DNA from: Prostheceraeus crozeri
Taxonomy: Eukaryota; Platyhelminthes; Polycladida; Euryleptidae
Assembly: GCA_907163375.1 (NCBI GenBank)
Contig: CAJQUW010004571.1
Location: 28,883-92,882, forward strand
Direction of reading: 5' to 3'
Length of the DNA stretch: 64,000 nt
In this document: positions 36,585-48,869 of the stretch, one piece after another
Numbering within the stretch: the stretch's first letter is position 1
Layout of the letters: each line of letters starts with the position of its first letter
The notes under the pieces: generated by a model
Told to the model about the DNA's origin: nothing
Seen by the model: only the letters and a program-made list of their open reading frames with translations
Database searches by the model: none
Translations under genes and position numbers: made by a program

Positions 36585-37420
36585 ATGCATGTGGTAATGC
36601 AATTTGTGAAAGAGGACATCGTTCATGAAACTCTGGCTGATATGCCATCATCGCAGGATTTAGTTGCAGAATCCATCGCAGCAGTATTATGGGGCAGTTT
36701 GAAACGTCGCAACGTTGATCCAAGCAAGATGCCATCCCAATGCTACGGCGGTGCATCCGTTATGTCAGGAAAGAACGGCGGAGTGCAGCGTAAACTCCAG
36801 GAGAAGCTGAACGGGACTATTACTATTCCCTATATTCAGGCTGGTTACAAACAACAAGCAAGGTCAGAATGAAAAATTGATGAAGTGCAAGCATAGTCAT
36901 AGCGTCCAAGATATTTACTCAATCAATGCAACCAACACCACAAACTAATGTCAATGATCACAAGGGATGCGCAATTCAGTCCTCATCTTCCTACATGCCC
37001 TGCAACGGACACAGCAGGCTCTCAAAGTTGACCAAATTTCACGGTTTTTTCGAAATTTGACCATCTCCTCTACTAATTTCAAGCATAGCCATAGCGTCCA
37101 AGATATTTACTCAATCAACTGTGAAATTAGGTCAACTTTGAGAGCCTGCTGTGTCCGTTGCAGGGCATGCAGGAGTATGGGGACTGAATTGCGCATCCTT
37201 TGTGATCATTGACATTAGTTTGTGGTGTTGGTTGGTTAATTGAGTAAATATCTTGGACGCTATGACTATGCTTGTACTTTATCAATTTTTCATTCTGACC
37301 TTGCTTGTTGTTTGTAACCAGCCTATATTCACTGTCTTAATGATAATTTGACCGCAAAAGTGCTTAAAATTAAGCACTATTTTGGCCAATTCAAGTCTTT
37401 CAAAATGTGAGAAGACCTTC
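36585..37420 (+). pseudogene. hAT transposase relic (ZMYM1/DUF4371-like), split by an insertion
   Basis: The frame from ATG 36585 reads QFVKEDIVHETLADM then QCYGGASVMSGKNGGVQRKLQ and EKLNGTITIPYI. This is the conserved block of DUF4371/ZMYM1-like hAT transposases, normally CYDGASVMSG..GGVQ...EKL...IPY.HC.NH.L. It is interrupted exactly at IPYI by a foldback element (36841-37321). Beyond it the reading resumes as HCLNDNL (about 37327-37350). The usual Asp in YDGASVM is Gly here. The rest of the gene is not recognisable. Confidence 0.75.
36841..37321. mobile_element. Mutator-like foldback element with 9-bp duplication
   Basis: Inverted arms of about 200 bp start CTGGTTACAAACAACAAGC at both ends. 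The unique centre is about 70 bp. CCTATATTC at 36829-36837 and at 37322-37330 is a 9-bp target duplication, typical of Mutator-like elements. The right arm carries small differences. It encodes nothing and sits in the hAT relic. Confidence 0.85.
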
Positions 37421-39211
37421 AAGACAGCTGTTATAAGCCAGGTAATGTGACACATGATACATAAAGTTGTAATCATGTCAATATCAGCTTTATGGCTCCA
37501 CTTAGTCACGGTGAACTATTCATTGGAGCAAAGCCAAATTTTTCTTTTAATGCAGAAAACACTTACATCGATATATTTTGCAAACTAATACTCCCAAGGT
37601 GATGATATTTCATAGAAATGTAGCTGAGGTGAATCTTCTCATGATGAAAGTTAAAAGATGTCAATGCGTTCAGTCGTTACACGTTGACATCACGACAAAA
37701 ATCAACTAAAAAGTGCTTAATTTTAAGCTCTTTTTAATTAAAAGCATTCCTGTGATCAGCGTGAAAGTTCTGTTTGCAATCCGTTTTGAAACGAAATAAA
37801 GACATGTCTGACGCTCGTACTGGCATAGTTGTCCGAATCGAATTGAATGAAAGCAAAGAGAAAATGAGAGAAAATAATCACGTCTTTGAGTACGGTGCTA
37901 CCACAGCAACTGCAGCCTACTTCGTTTGACAAAATAAGTGCAAGGAGATCAATCATTGCAGATTTCTGGTTCAGATCTGTAAAAGCTGCCGTTGAGCTTG
38001 TCAAAGTTGGATTGTACTCAATCATGTTGGTGAAAAAGGCTCATAAAAACTTTCCAAAACAACTTCTAAATGAGTCTCAACTCGGCAGAGGAGAATGGGT
38101 GGGATACATCGAAAATAGACAGAATGCTCCTTTTCAAGTCACAAGTTTTCAAGTTTTGCAAATGAATCTGTTTGTTGAAACATGTTCAACAACAATAGCT
38201 CGCAACCCAAGGAAAACGAAACATCACGGTGAAGTTTCAAGGCCTCAAATTGCTGAAGATATCTGAAGTAGGCCTACGCATTATCAATCGCTACCTTTAA
38301 TCACTATCGAGCAGCAGCTGAAGGTCTAGACGATGTTGTAAAGACTCACTCGCCTCATGTCCGACAAGCTTGTGGGATTCTTGGATTTGATTTCATTGAT
38401 GCTTATCTCGCTTGTCGATCGTTCAAACCCAATCAATCAAATTTGCAACACGGACAATTCAAAATGGCATGCGGTCTGATCAGTTATGCAGAAGAACTAA
38501 GGGCCAAAGCGAAACCGAGGCGATCTACTAATGTGTCAGCAAGTGACTCAAATAGCCTAATTGAAAATTCTCATCGCCTACCTCTTCATCTAGCCCAAAA
38601 CCGTGCTACATTTGTCGACACGGATACCAGAGAAGTCTTCGAATAATGACAACATTCAAATGCCACTTCAAAAAGTAAATGCTGGATGAAGCATATAAAT
38701 GATCGCGTAGTTGGTGTCATTTTACATGTCACCAATATTTTTGGTGTCAATATTACATGTAGTTGGTGTCATTTTTGGATGACCGCATGCTGAAAGATTC
38801 TAATGAACGCAAAGATATCTCTGTTACTTCAAAATGGTGTTTTTTCAAAACTTCAACAAGTTCCTATTGCAGTTAAACGATTGTTAGCTGTGTTAGCGTG
38901 CGGTCGTGTTTTCAGTAGCTCCTGTCATTTAGTCGAATTTTCACTGTAATCATAGCTGTAGATATCCGTTTTTCGTAGTTTTTGGTATTGTAGTAATCCT
39001 TGCTGTATTTCTAGTCGTTTGGTGTCAGTTTTGTTGCAGTTTTCTAACGTTTTACTTTTTTGTAGCTATTTTTTCATTTATTCACAACCCCCTATCGTGT
39101 TGAATTTCGTGAGCGGACTTCACTGTCTTTGTTGAAGCAGTAATTTCACGCCAACGGCCCAGACTTTCTATTGAACTTTGTATTGATTTCTACGGCAATT
39201 ACCTAGACAAT
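37421..39211 (+). other. Decayed stretch with unassigned plus-strand frames
   Basis: Frames at 37886-38266 (DFWFRSVKAAVELVKVGLY..., GRGEWVGYIENRQNAPFQV) and about 38300-38646 (HVRQACGILGFDFIDAYLACR, FKMACGLISYAEELRAK) have protein-like sequence in the same direction. They may belong to one broken gene, but I cannot name its family. Short direct repeats of TTGGTGTCATTTT occur at 38710-38780. Confidence 0.35.
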
Positions 39212-39242
39212 GGGGCAGTTCATTAACTAAAATTCTGCCGGC

Positions 39243-42200
39243 TGAACATTAAACCGATTTAATTTTCTGCCGGCAAAATATTCAGCCGACTTAATGAACG
39301 ACGGTATAATACCGAAACCGACTGAAAGTTCTGCCGATTTATTCTATGGAAACTCGCCAAATTAAAATTTTTGGAAACTTTTTGCAAATTGTCTGTAGTT
39401 CATAGAAATGTATTCAATCATGCCAACATTCTATTTTTCGATACCATTCAATGGTGATGATAACCACTTCGGCATGTTAGCAGCAACTTTTGAAATCGCA
39501 AATGAAGCCGCCAGAACAGGTATGTGAGCTTTATGGCGGGAGTGGCATAAATGTATCGGGTCTGAAATTAAACGGCACACTCATTGTTTCAGAGTGACAT
39601 TTCTGTCACTAGAGCCAGTATCATTGCCGAAGCAATTATTTCATTATCTCAAGCATTTTAATAATGAATCGGTGCCGAACTAAACTGGATTATCATGACT
39701 CCGATAACTGTGACGCTAATAAAGCGTTACAGGCTATTCAACCTGCTGAGTTCATACAACTTTTTAGGTTTCGTCTTTGTCCATATAAAGCAAGTAATCT
39801 AACATAATTCTTGCGGCAATGAAAATCATGAAGTAGAATAGAGCTGATTGAATGAATCAACCAAGTACACTGCTGCTATTTTGGATGTTGATAAAACACA
39901 CCCAAAAATCATATTTACTCCCGCTGTTGAAGTAATTATAGACCTCATGGTTCTTCAGCATACTAAACAATGTTGACACAACAATTTTTATACACAATTC
40001 GATCATCTGATGGGAATGACAGCAAATTATATTCAAAGTCATAGCATCACTGAATTTATTTATTAAAACTCTTTACAGCACCACCCAAAACTTTCTTATT
40101 GATGTAATGGTAGCTTGCATTGAGTTCGCGTATGTCGACTGTTTCTCTTTCGAAAGTGACTGTTAGCACGGCTGATCGGAACGATTTCGGTCTCTCGGCT
40201 AATACCACGACTGTGCCGGCACAGTTTTACCAATTTCGGCGAATTTAGCCTTGGAAACTGGGCCAACGGGATGATTGTCACCGAGCTTTGAAGCAGACGT
40301 TTATGGCAAGATGTGATAGTTAATACAGGTTTACCCAATTACGCTAGGTTCAAGGGTTTCAAACAACACTGAAAAAAGGATTACAGACTACATGTGTGCA
40401 GATGGCTTTCGGAGAATCGACTAGAATAAAATGAAGAGGATGAAAATCTTCTTTCATGTCACCCATCCAAAGAAAGTCACGTAAAATCAGAGCCCTTAGT
40501 GAAGCCCAAAGCTCTATGGACCATGTGTTCCTATGCAATGTTGTACATCGTCCACTTCTCATTCATCCTTGCGAGGGAGTGTAAACCCTTCAAAATAGGT
40601 ACACATTGGAAACAAGACGTCTGGGTATCCATTGATCCGCTAAAACCAGCTTACCTTGACGATCACATCAACAGTGACAATTTGCAGACCACTCACCGCT
40701 CTCCATTACGATTTAGTTTTGAATTGCTTGGATATTTTCAGTTAAGAAACGAAACTAAGAGTGTTAAACAAGTCAATACCAAGTAGAACATCAATATCAA
40801 GCAGTAAGAAGAGGCTTCTTGCTCAAAAGCCACTGAGGAAACGATGTCATGTGTCATAAAAGATTTAAGACGACTTCGTGTGGAAGAGTGTAGCAGAAGG
40901 AACGCCTACTCTCCACAGGAAGCCTTCGAATCTGAGGATGAGTTCGAAAACAACATTTCTTGAACAGTTTCCTCGCTTCTCTTATTCTCCTCTCCGCAAG
41001 ACTCTCAAATCAATCAGATGCACAATATAGCCTATACATAAATGATTCGATGTGCTCTTGTTGTAGCCTTTCGAGATAGGCCTACCCCGAAAGACAACCA
41101 GACACCTATAAAAGGTGAACTCCATTCTAGTTAGAGCCTAAACTAGACAGCTGGACTGAGATGGAGGACTGTAAAGAAACCATGCCATGAAACCGTCATC
41201 TTTTTATACTCTCTGATGATATTGACAGATAGCGAATGAAATACGTACGGGACCGTCACATGATTTATATAATTTCCATGATTTGTTAAATTTTTGAGCC
41301 ATTATTAACTGTATAAACGTGCCAAACTATTCATATGCTTGAAATTGTGTAGTTGTGACAATGATGTGTCATTTTTTCATCGTCTGAAGATCTAAAAAAA
41401 TATTTTCATTGATGTCAAATACCTGATCACCCTCTGTTTCATTTAGTTCAGCACTCCAGGATGAATCATGTAATTGTTCCGTTCTGCAAAACTTATCTTC
41501 GTCGAAGCTGTTTTGTGATGTTATCTTCAATTGTCTAAAACTGTTTGACTGACTTAACTTGTGACATCACATCCTATCTCCTTGTAAATCTGTAAATGTC
41601 ATTTTTGATTCTCATTCAAACATGCACATATTTTCCTTCTTTCTAGCCATCTCACTACTTCATAGAAGAGTGAGAATAGCTTTACTCAAGAACTTAGATC
41701 AAGTTATCACTCTCAAACCTTATTAAGTCGATCAATAACATGCACAGGATGAAGCTTTGTTCAGTAGGCTTAATTTGTCATAGTGCGCTGATGCAGTTAT
41801 TTAATCCGATTGTACGTGATACGTGTACAACATTGAATTCATTATTTGAAATTTCTTTAAAAGCGATGTATTTGTTCAGCATACAAAACTTCAATTGTAT
41901 ATTCATCGAAAATGTCAAATAATCAGGGAAATATCAAATTGAAAAATAGCTGACCTTACCTATGATTCCATTTTTCAGTAGATCATGACTCGTAGAATGA
42001 AAAACTCTGGAATCTGATACTTAAATGAATCGCATCAAAAAACAAAGAGATCCCGTGGTGAAGGCCATTCAATTGCTACCAGTAACTGAAGCAAATTTAC
42101 TCATATACATGAAACATAAAGAACATAGACAAAAATATATAGGCCCCCTACTTAACATTTAACAAATATCAGCAACAGAAAAATGATAAGTAAGTAAGTG

Positions 42201-43154
42201 GATGTTTTAAAGATGATTAAATTATCACGCATCGATTGCAATCGTACCGTAGCTCCTCAATTTCATAGTTGTGAGTGAGTTTATAGTGAGACTGATAATT
42301 TCCCATTTTGTATGGTCTCAAGTTTTGCTGTCAGCATTGATTTTCTCCGAAATCACTGCATCCCCTGACAGCCTCATTGCCACTCGATTTTGTGGTCTGC
42401 CGCTTCCACTTAATGCTTTGTCTCGATTACCTTAACGAGTAGCCACGTGTGAAGGTTGTGTAAGCTATCTTTGATGCGATTGGAGCCGAGAAGTGAGCTA
42501 CGAGAAATCCTCTGCAAATGCAATAATTTGCGTATGCAGTACAGACACTGTTGGCACGACCTGCTGCCCGCTTTGATTTTGATCCTCATACTCAGGCAGT
42601 TGCGTTTTTTGAAATATCACACCAGTATACGATATCACATTGCTCAGCCACCACCGATCCTATTGACGTAAAATCTCATGTCGGCATTATGAATTGCGCA
42701 ATAAATATACCACTAACTTTTCCGGCATTTGGGAGGGAAGGGGGAGAAAAAGTGCGATCTAAAGACAAGACGTTAAGTATCAGTAAACTGAAAATACATT
42801 GGGGCATAGGTACGAAACGATGACATAGTGCTTTTGGTGATTGACGGTATTCTGTAAAGAGTTAATCCTTTTTTGCAGTCACAATAGTATTGTGTGAAGA
42901 CGGGAGTGTGAACATATGTATGAACCACACGAATACGACTTTGGTGGCACTGACGGGGAGTTTAGTGGCAGATGCACCTGATGAAAGTGAGTGATATGAC
43001 CAAGTTAAAGCAAGTCCTTTTCTTATTGAAAACCGCCATGTGTGTTGTTGTTAGTTTTAAATTTAGTGCTATGTAATGTCAATCAACAGCTGCATCCAAA
43101 TATGCAAAAACAATTTTCAGTCGCTCCTCCACCCAACTTCTCTCTGTATTCGCT
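39243..43154. other. Gene-free interior of the candidate element
   Basis: I see no supported gene. Short frames such as 40499-40786 and 42551-42823 lack motifs. Confidence 0.45.
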
Positions 43155-43599
43155 CCGGGTCTCACTTTTTCATTATCCAAAAAGTACGGAAGAATTTTAT
43201 ATACAGGCTTTGGTTTCCAGGTCAAACTGCCCTTCGTGGAAAGTGATTTCCAAAATAGTCTTTTTAAAACAGTCGAAGGGAAAGTCGAGAAATATAATTT
43301 TGATAGCAGAAATGTCTTTAGTAAAACCAAAACCGTCTCTTTTGTTAAATATTAACCAGAAAGTCTATAGTCTCTGACTAAATAGGTCTACTTTCACACT
43401 TTCAGCGGCTACTGAGTTTTCGACCAAAATTTCAACAGAAATCTAGGTTTTAGATGTTGCTGAAATCTTTTCTGTTATTGAAATTATGTTTTCTAGCTTT
43501 CCATTGGACAGTTTAAAAAAGCCCATGTGGAGACCATTCTGCACGAAAACTATTTTAACTTGATATCCAGGTTTCACTTAATTTTTTCTTCATTTTCAG

Positions 43600-44037
43600 A
43601 CCTACCGAATCAGTCGAAAGTCAAAAGGCGCAAAGTCCAGTGGGGAGATAAGGAGACACACATTGTTAGACGCTTGCTTCGAACACAATATTGAAAATCC
43701 GACAATGGAATTCGGCAGAAATTGCAGAAAATGGAAGATTATTTCAGAAAGAATAAAAAATGAAACGTCATCAACATTCGACGAGAAAAGTTGGAAGTCG
43801 AAGTGGCAATATTTAAAGCGCGAATACAAGATATGGTTTGATTCACAGAAAAGAACTGGAGCGAAGAGAACAGAACCCCCAAAATTTCACGTGGAAATTG
43901 AAAGAATTATTGAAGGCGACCCTGACGTGGAAACACCTTTCCTTATAAGTCAGGATGTGATTTTCGACCGGAGAAAGGCAGTTGAAAAGGAAAGTGAGTG
44001 CCTTACTAGTGGTAGCTTTGTTAATAAAATTTTGTGA
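43600..44037 (+). CDS. SANT/MADF-like DNA-binding protein, exon, copy A
   Basis: The exon opens after acceptor CATTTTCAG (ending 43599). It reads TYRISRKSKGAKSSGEIRRH, TLLDACFEHNIENPTMEFG, then KWKIISERIKNE and WKSKWQYLKREYKIW, a three-helix SANT/MADF-like pattern with spaced Trp residues. It is followed by FH.EIERIIEGDPDV and a short tail. Such proteins accompany Harbinger-type transposases. Upstream exons were not identified. The identical segment lies inverted at 44434-44871. Confidence 0.6.
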   Translation, partial: TYRISRKSKGAKSSGEIRRHTLLDACFEHNIENPTMEFGRNCRKWKIISERIKNETSSTFDEKSWKSKWQYLKREYKIWFDSQKRTGAKRTEPPKFHVEIERIIEGDPDVETPFLISQDVIFDRRKAVEKESECLTSGSFVNKIL

Positions 44038-44100
44038 ATATCGAAAGAGAATGACAGCTATTAAGTCAATACAAGACTCCAACACCCTTGATTCCCCGAT

Positions 44101-44190
44101 CGCACTCGCCTGACCTAGGAATCGAACCGAAGTCCGCGGTGGAGACGAGCTCGCACCTTCTTCACTAGGCCACGCTGACGGTTCAAAAGG
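44101..44190 (-). mobile_element. tRNA-like SINE head fragment
   Basis: On the minus strand, GTGGCCTAGTGAAG (A-box-like) and GGTTCGATTCC (perfect B-box) are spaced as in a tRNA. The acceptor stem does not close, so this is a SINE head. The same sequence is in plus orientation at 45661-45740. Confidence 0.65.
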
Positions 44191-44433
44191 AATGCGAGTG
44201 AAGGCAGAAGTCATCTCTAAGTGATATCGACAGCATATTGTCTTATCATTATTGACAGAACGCTAACAGCGTTCATATTGTAGCGAGACAGCATATCAGA
44301 ATGTCATACGACTACGTCACAGTGTAGATTGACAACAAAGGTCTGTCGTAGTTCATTGAATATCGACTTCATTGGGGAATCAAAGGTGTTGGTGTCTTGT
44401 ATTGACTTAATAGCTGTCATTCTCTTTCGATAT

Positions 44434-44871
44434 TCACAAAATTTTGTTAACAAAGCTACCACTAGTAAGGCACTCACTTTCCTTTTCAACTGCCTTTCTC
44501 CGGTCGAAAATCACATCCTGACTTATAAGGCAAGGTGTTTCCACGTCAGGGTCGCCTTCAATAATTCTTTCAATTTCCTCGTGAAATTTTGGGGGTTCTG
44601 TTCTCTTCGCTCCAGTTCTTTTCTGTGAATCAAACCATATCTTGTATTCGCGCTTTAAATATTGCCACTTCGACTTCCAACTTTTCTCGTCGAATGTTGA
44701 TGACGTTTCATTTTTTATTCTTTCTGAAATAATCTTCCATTTTCTGCAATTTCTGCCGAATTCCATTGTCGGATTTTCAATATTGTGTTCGAAGCAAGCG
44801 TCTAACAATGTGTTTCTCCTTATCTCCCCACTGGACTTTGCGCCTTTTGACTTTCGACTGATTCGGTAGGT
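44434..44871 (-). CDS. SANT/MADF-like DNA-binding protein, exon, copy B
   Basis: Mirror copy of 43600-44037 with the same acceptor and the same stop. It differs by two residues in the C-terminal half (E for V in FHEEIE, C for F in TPCLIS). Both copies are open, so there is no sign of which is ancestral. Confidence 0.6.
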   Translation of the reverse strand, partial: TYRISRKSKGAKSSGEIRRNTLLDACFEHNIENPTMEFGRNCRKWKIISERIKNETSSTFDEKSWKSKWQYLKREYKIWFDSQKRTGAKRTEPPKFHEEIERIIEGDPDVETPCLISQDVIFDRRKAVEKESECLTSGSFVNKIL

Positions 44872-45660
44872 CTGAAAATGAAGAAAAAATTAAGTGAAAC
44901 CTGGATATCAAGTTAAAATAGTTTTCGTGCAGAATGGTCTCCACATGGGCTTTTTTAAACTGTCCAATGGAAAGCTAGAAAACATAATTTCAATAACAGA
45001 AAAGATTTCAGCAACATCTAAAACCTAGATTTCTGTTGAAATTTTGGTCGAAAACTCAGTAGCCGCTGAAAGTGTGAAAGTAGACCTATTTAGTCAGAGA
45101 CTATAGACTTTCTGGTTAATATTTAACAAAAGAGACGGTTTTTGGTTTTACTAAAGACGTTTCTGCTATCAAAATTATATTTCGCGACTTTCCCTTCGAC
45201 TGTTTTAAAAAGACTATTTTGGAAATCACTTTCCACGAAGGGCAGTTTGACCTGGAAACCAAAGCCTGTATATAAAATTCTTCCGTACTTTTTGGATAAT
45301 GAAAAAGTGAGACCCGGAGCGTTCATATTGTAGCGAGACAGCATATCAGAATGTCATACGACTACGTCACAGTGTAGATTGACAACAAAGGTCTGTCGTA
45401 GTTCATTGAATATCGACTTCATTGGGGAATCAAGGGTGTTGGTGTCTTGTATTGACTTAATAGCTGTCATTCTCTTTCGATATTCAATGAACTACGACAG
45501 ACCTTTGTTGTCAATCTACACTGTGACGTAGTCGTATGACATTCTGATATGCTGTCTCGCTACAATATGAACGCTGTTAGCGTTCTGTCAATAATAATAG
45601 GACAATATGCTGTCGATATCACTTAGAGATGACTTCTGCCTTCACTAGCATTCCTTTTGA

Positions 45661-45740
45661 ACCGTCAGCGTGGCCTAGTGAAGAAGGTGCGAGCTCGTCT
45701 CCACCGCAGACTTCGGTTCGATTCCTAGGTTAGGCGAGTG
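45661..45740 (+). mobile_element. tRNA-like SINE head fragment, inverted copy
   Basis: Same A-box and B-box pattern as 44101-44190, now on the plus strand, as expected from the nested inversions in this region. Confidence 0.65.
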
Positions 45741-46831
45741 CGATCGGGGAATCAAGGGTGTTGGAGTCTTGTATTGACTTAATAGCTGTCATTCTCTTTC
45801 AATATTCAATGAACTACGACAGACCTTTGTTGTCAAAACTTGTGAAATCCTGAAAATGCATTTTTATCGTTAGCTGTATTACTGATGAATTGTTCAAATT
45901 TGCAGCTGTGCAAATCCTTTCATCAGGTACAATGAAATTTAAGCTATGTTCTTTCTGCTGTGAGAACTCAATTTCTAGTTGAACAACAAAAATGTGCACA
46001 CTGCATTCATAATAGTGCATAATAATACACACTGTATCTACAACTCAATACTGTTTGTAATGGCAAATACCTTTTTTCATGCTACAACTTCAACTACGGA
46101 TTCTCTTCAATTAAGGAAGCATAAGTCGCATGATTTCGATGACGGTAATAACTGTTTATAACGTATCGACCATTTCCTCAATTTTAGGTTTTTTGCTGAA
46201 GCCGACATGTTATATGAAAACAGTGAAAATAAGCGATTTGATCCGATAATGTGTATTCTATTCTGTTTCATAAGCTTCCGAGATCTGGATTTGAATTGAT
46301 AAAGGCCTACAACCAAGTAACATCAATTGATTAACATTCAAACGCATTATGCTTCTATCTTTGTAATATGTGTCTTCTTATGCATTATGTGTCTTCTTTG
46401 TAATATTTCATAACAACAATTATCGAACTTCGTCAGTACGCCTGAGGGAAGAATCACAGATAAGACAAATTCGAACATTCTCCGGCTGATTTCAGCAAAT
46501 CTTCGGTCTAGCAATCCTTCAACAGCCGCATCTCTGATCAGATTTCCGAAATTTGTGAAGAGTGCCTACATTGGAACAGTTTTATACTATAATTCTGCCG
46601 ACAGGAATTTTAAGCGATTTAATTTTCTGCCGGCAGATTTACACTTAATGAACATCCCCATTCTCGGTGAATTATATGCATGTAACACCTAATTTGGAAA
46701 TGTAGGATATGAAATGTTTACTTGAGAAGCAAATGCAGTTGCATATTGACGTTCATACACATTCTATGCGTGATTGCATTCGCAAAACTACAATCTTCTC
46801 CATAGATTAAAAGAAATTATGTATTTCTAGA

Positions 46832-47209
46832 TCACGATACATCTGAGAATGATGTCCAAACAGCTGATGAGCCGACACATCCGACGTTAGCCGAGCGAAA
46901 CGGACCTGCGCCTCTAAACAGCTTACGCAGAAACAAAGTGAGTAACGCCAAAACGAGGAAATTGGAGATAAAATGCAGGAAAAGGCACAGAATCGCCGGT
47001 TGGAGCTCCAGTCACTCCTAATGGAGTTAGATGAATCGAGGGCGGAAAGGGAGGAGATGCCATTGCAAGCTGCCAGAGAAATGCATCTGGAATCGCTGCA
47101 AGCAGTGTTTTTGAGCGAGCGAGCGGTAGTTTTTCAAGTTTTTGATGAGCGGATGAGCGAGCGAAAAAAAATATTCCGTGAGCGAGCGAGCGGTGATTTT
47201 TTGTCGTGA
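46832..47209 (+). pseudogene. Fragment of a Harbinger-type accessory protein C-terminus
   Basis: An exon-like segment after TATTTCTAG (ending 46831) reads HDTSENDVQTADEPTHPTL and ends near a GTGAGT (46938). From 46973 another frame reads RRLELQSLLMELDESRAER and EMHLESLQAVF, a coiled-coil tail common in SANT-domain proteins of Harbinger elements. The two parts are in different frames. After about 47110 the frame runs into GAGCGAGCG simple repeat. Confidence 0.45.
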
Positions 47210-47228
47210 GCGAGCGGTTGAGCGAGCC
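47113..47228 (+). repeat. GAGCGAGCG-rich simple repeat
   Basis: Clusters of GAGCGAGCG occur at about 47115, 47155, 47180 and 47210, separated by short AT-rich pieces. Confidence 0.7.
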
Positions 47229-47491
47229 ATTTTTAGAAAAAACTAAAAAAAGATCAAATAATCAAAAAAGCGAAATATTTGAAAAGTTATTTTAAAAATG
47301 GTTCCTAGTGCATGCATGTATGTATATAACTTGATTGATGAACAAAAAATCGTCACTTTTTTTTCTCTTCTGTGGATCTCTCACTCTTGACAATATGCAT
47401 TTAATGCCTGTCTGGATTATGCTTGTGGATATGAACTTAGCAAGAAGGTCTTTGTAATCGATGATGTGCTGAGCATCTGACCATCGACACA

Positions 47492-47731
47492 TTATTTATT
47501 CAAAATCTTTTGAATCGGTCTCCCAATCATCGCTTCGCCCCATAGATGTACTAATCGTCTACGAAATTGCACGAAGCCATTATGAGATGCTTTAATTTGA
47601 TCGAAACATTTCGTTGCTGGAACATATCCACATGCAGATCCTTGAGACATTTCAGCATCGTCAAGCGTGAGAGAACTACAAACTGTGGAAAAATTGAAAC
47701 CAACCAAATTAGGCCCACACGCGGACAACAT
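47492..47731 (-). CDS. Hypothetical 79-aa frame
   Basis: It starts at an ATG (47731) and reads NLVGFNFSTVCSSLTLDDAEM, SACGYVPATKCFDQIKASHNG, then RRRLVHLWGEAMIGRPI. The composition is protein-like with paired Cys, but I recognise no family. It adjoins a piggyBac-like MITE and shares an AATCGGTCTCCC motif with its ends, so it may derive from the related element. Confidence 0.3.
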   Translation of the reverse strand: MLSACGPNLVGFNFSTVCSSLTLDDAEMSQGSACGYVPATKCFDQIKASHNGFVQFRRRLVHLWGEAMIGRPIQKILNK

Positions 47732-47779
47732 ATATGGCTTCCACTGTGCGGTACATTGATTTTAAGACCTTCATTTTAA

Positions 47780-48122
47780 CCCTATCTATACCGGACTGTG
47801 AAGCGCATAGGACTGAATCGGTCTCCCCGTAACTTCCGTATCAATGTTTCAAATCACATGAAATTCACGGTTTCTTATCGCGATGTTCATTTACTCCAAC
47901 TGATTCATCTCCATGTTGCAAAAAGCAATTCAAGATTTAAAATCACCAATTTCGGCAGATTTTTTTAAAGTTGAAATTTTACCGAACTTAATGATTTCAG
48001 TGAAAAATTTAAAAATACGCTAAACTTTAGGTCACAAAATTGTTGGTCGGGCGGCTTATTTTTACGAAGATCACATCAAAAAATCGGGAGACCGAATCGT
48101 CCCTCTCCGGTATGGATAGTTA
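47780..48122. mobile_element. piggyBac-like MITE, about 340 bp
   Basis: TTAA occurs at 47776-47779 and 48123-48126. The left end CCCTATCTATACCGG and the inverse right end TAACTATCCATACCGG are related. Both are followed inside by GATTCGGTCTCCC or GAATCGGTCTCCC. TTAA duplications and a CCC start are typical of piggyBac. It has no coding capacity. Confidence 0.6.
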
Positions 48123-48126
48123 TTAA

Positions 48127-48840
48127 GTCGTAGAAAATCTTATAATTGTTACATTTTTGAGTCTATTTTGCTTACATCCTTTTTCTGATAGCCTCCTTAA
48201 GTTAGAATAATCAGATTTTGAAATGTTTTCTTGATAGTTATTGATCTTTAACAGCTCATTTGAACAATATACCAGAAGCATTATCAAGTGAAAAGGAATA
48301 CAACATTTAATGGTGTTCAACATTTAAAATAATGAGTAGTAATTAGTTGGAGTGATTAATCTTGGGTGATCATGCCGACTCCGCTCTGCTGCACCCTTCT
48401 TTCTATTCCTTGTCACGGTGAGTGTCATTGCAAAGACATCTCTTTCAACTGTGATTTATATGCTGTACTTACAAGTAATTCATCTTTCTTTACTTGAGAT
48501 CAACATGTTGGACAAAGAATTGTTGGAGGTCAATAAATAATAGTTAGACAATTTAAACATTGATTTTTCCAACTCGTTTAAAAAAACATTAATCAAGGTG
48601 TCAAAATATATATTCTAACATTTTAAACAGCTTCCGTAATAGTACTGTCTCGATTATACAGCTGCGATGATTTCTTTGTAGATAAAATATAAAGTGCTGA
48701 GAGTTGATTACAATTAAGATATTGAAAATCGAACCATTTCAACTGTACCAAACAATTGAAATACATTGAGTTCAATTTAGGATATTGTACTTGCAATTAG
48801 ATCTTTTGTTGTCTTATGAGTAGTAAGCAAAACTCCACTT
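48127..48840. other. Gene-free stretch left of the C-tract satellite
   Basis: AT-rich DNA with no recognised feature. Base composition changes sharply to GC-rich at about 48840. Confidence 0.5.
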
Positions 48841-48869
48841 CTGGACCGCGCAAGATGGCGGCCATCGCT

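Larger units (their letters stand above)
43155..45320. repeat. Inverted duplication, two arms of about 945 bp
   Basis: The arm 43155-44098 is repeated in inverse at 44376-45320, with a spacer of about 280 bp. The encoded 124-residue segments differ at only two positions (V/E in FHVEIE, F/C in TPFLIS). Further direct and inverted copies of the spacer sequence (GCGTTCATATTGTAGCGAGA...) occur at 44269, 45320 and, inverted, near 45570. The whole block to about 45830 is therefore a nested set of inversions. The event is very recent. Confidence 0.88.
39212..46659. mobile_element. Candidate TIR-bounded DNA element, about 7.4 kb
   Basis: The left end GGGGCAGTTCATTAAC... and the inverse of the right end GGGGATGTTCATTAAG... 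agree at 24 of 31 positions, both finishing in CTGCCGGC. No clean target duplication is visible. The interior contains SANT/MADF-like genes (43.6-44.9 kb), which fits a Harbinger-type element, but no transposase was recognised. The boundary pairing is a hypothesis. Confidence 0.4.
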
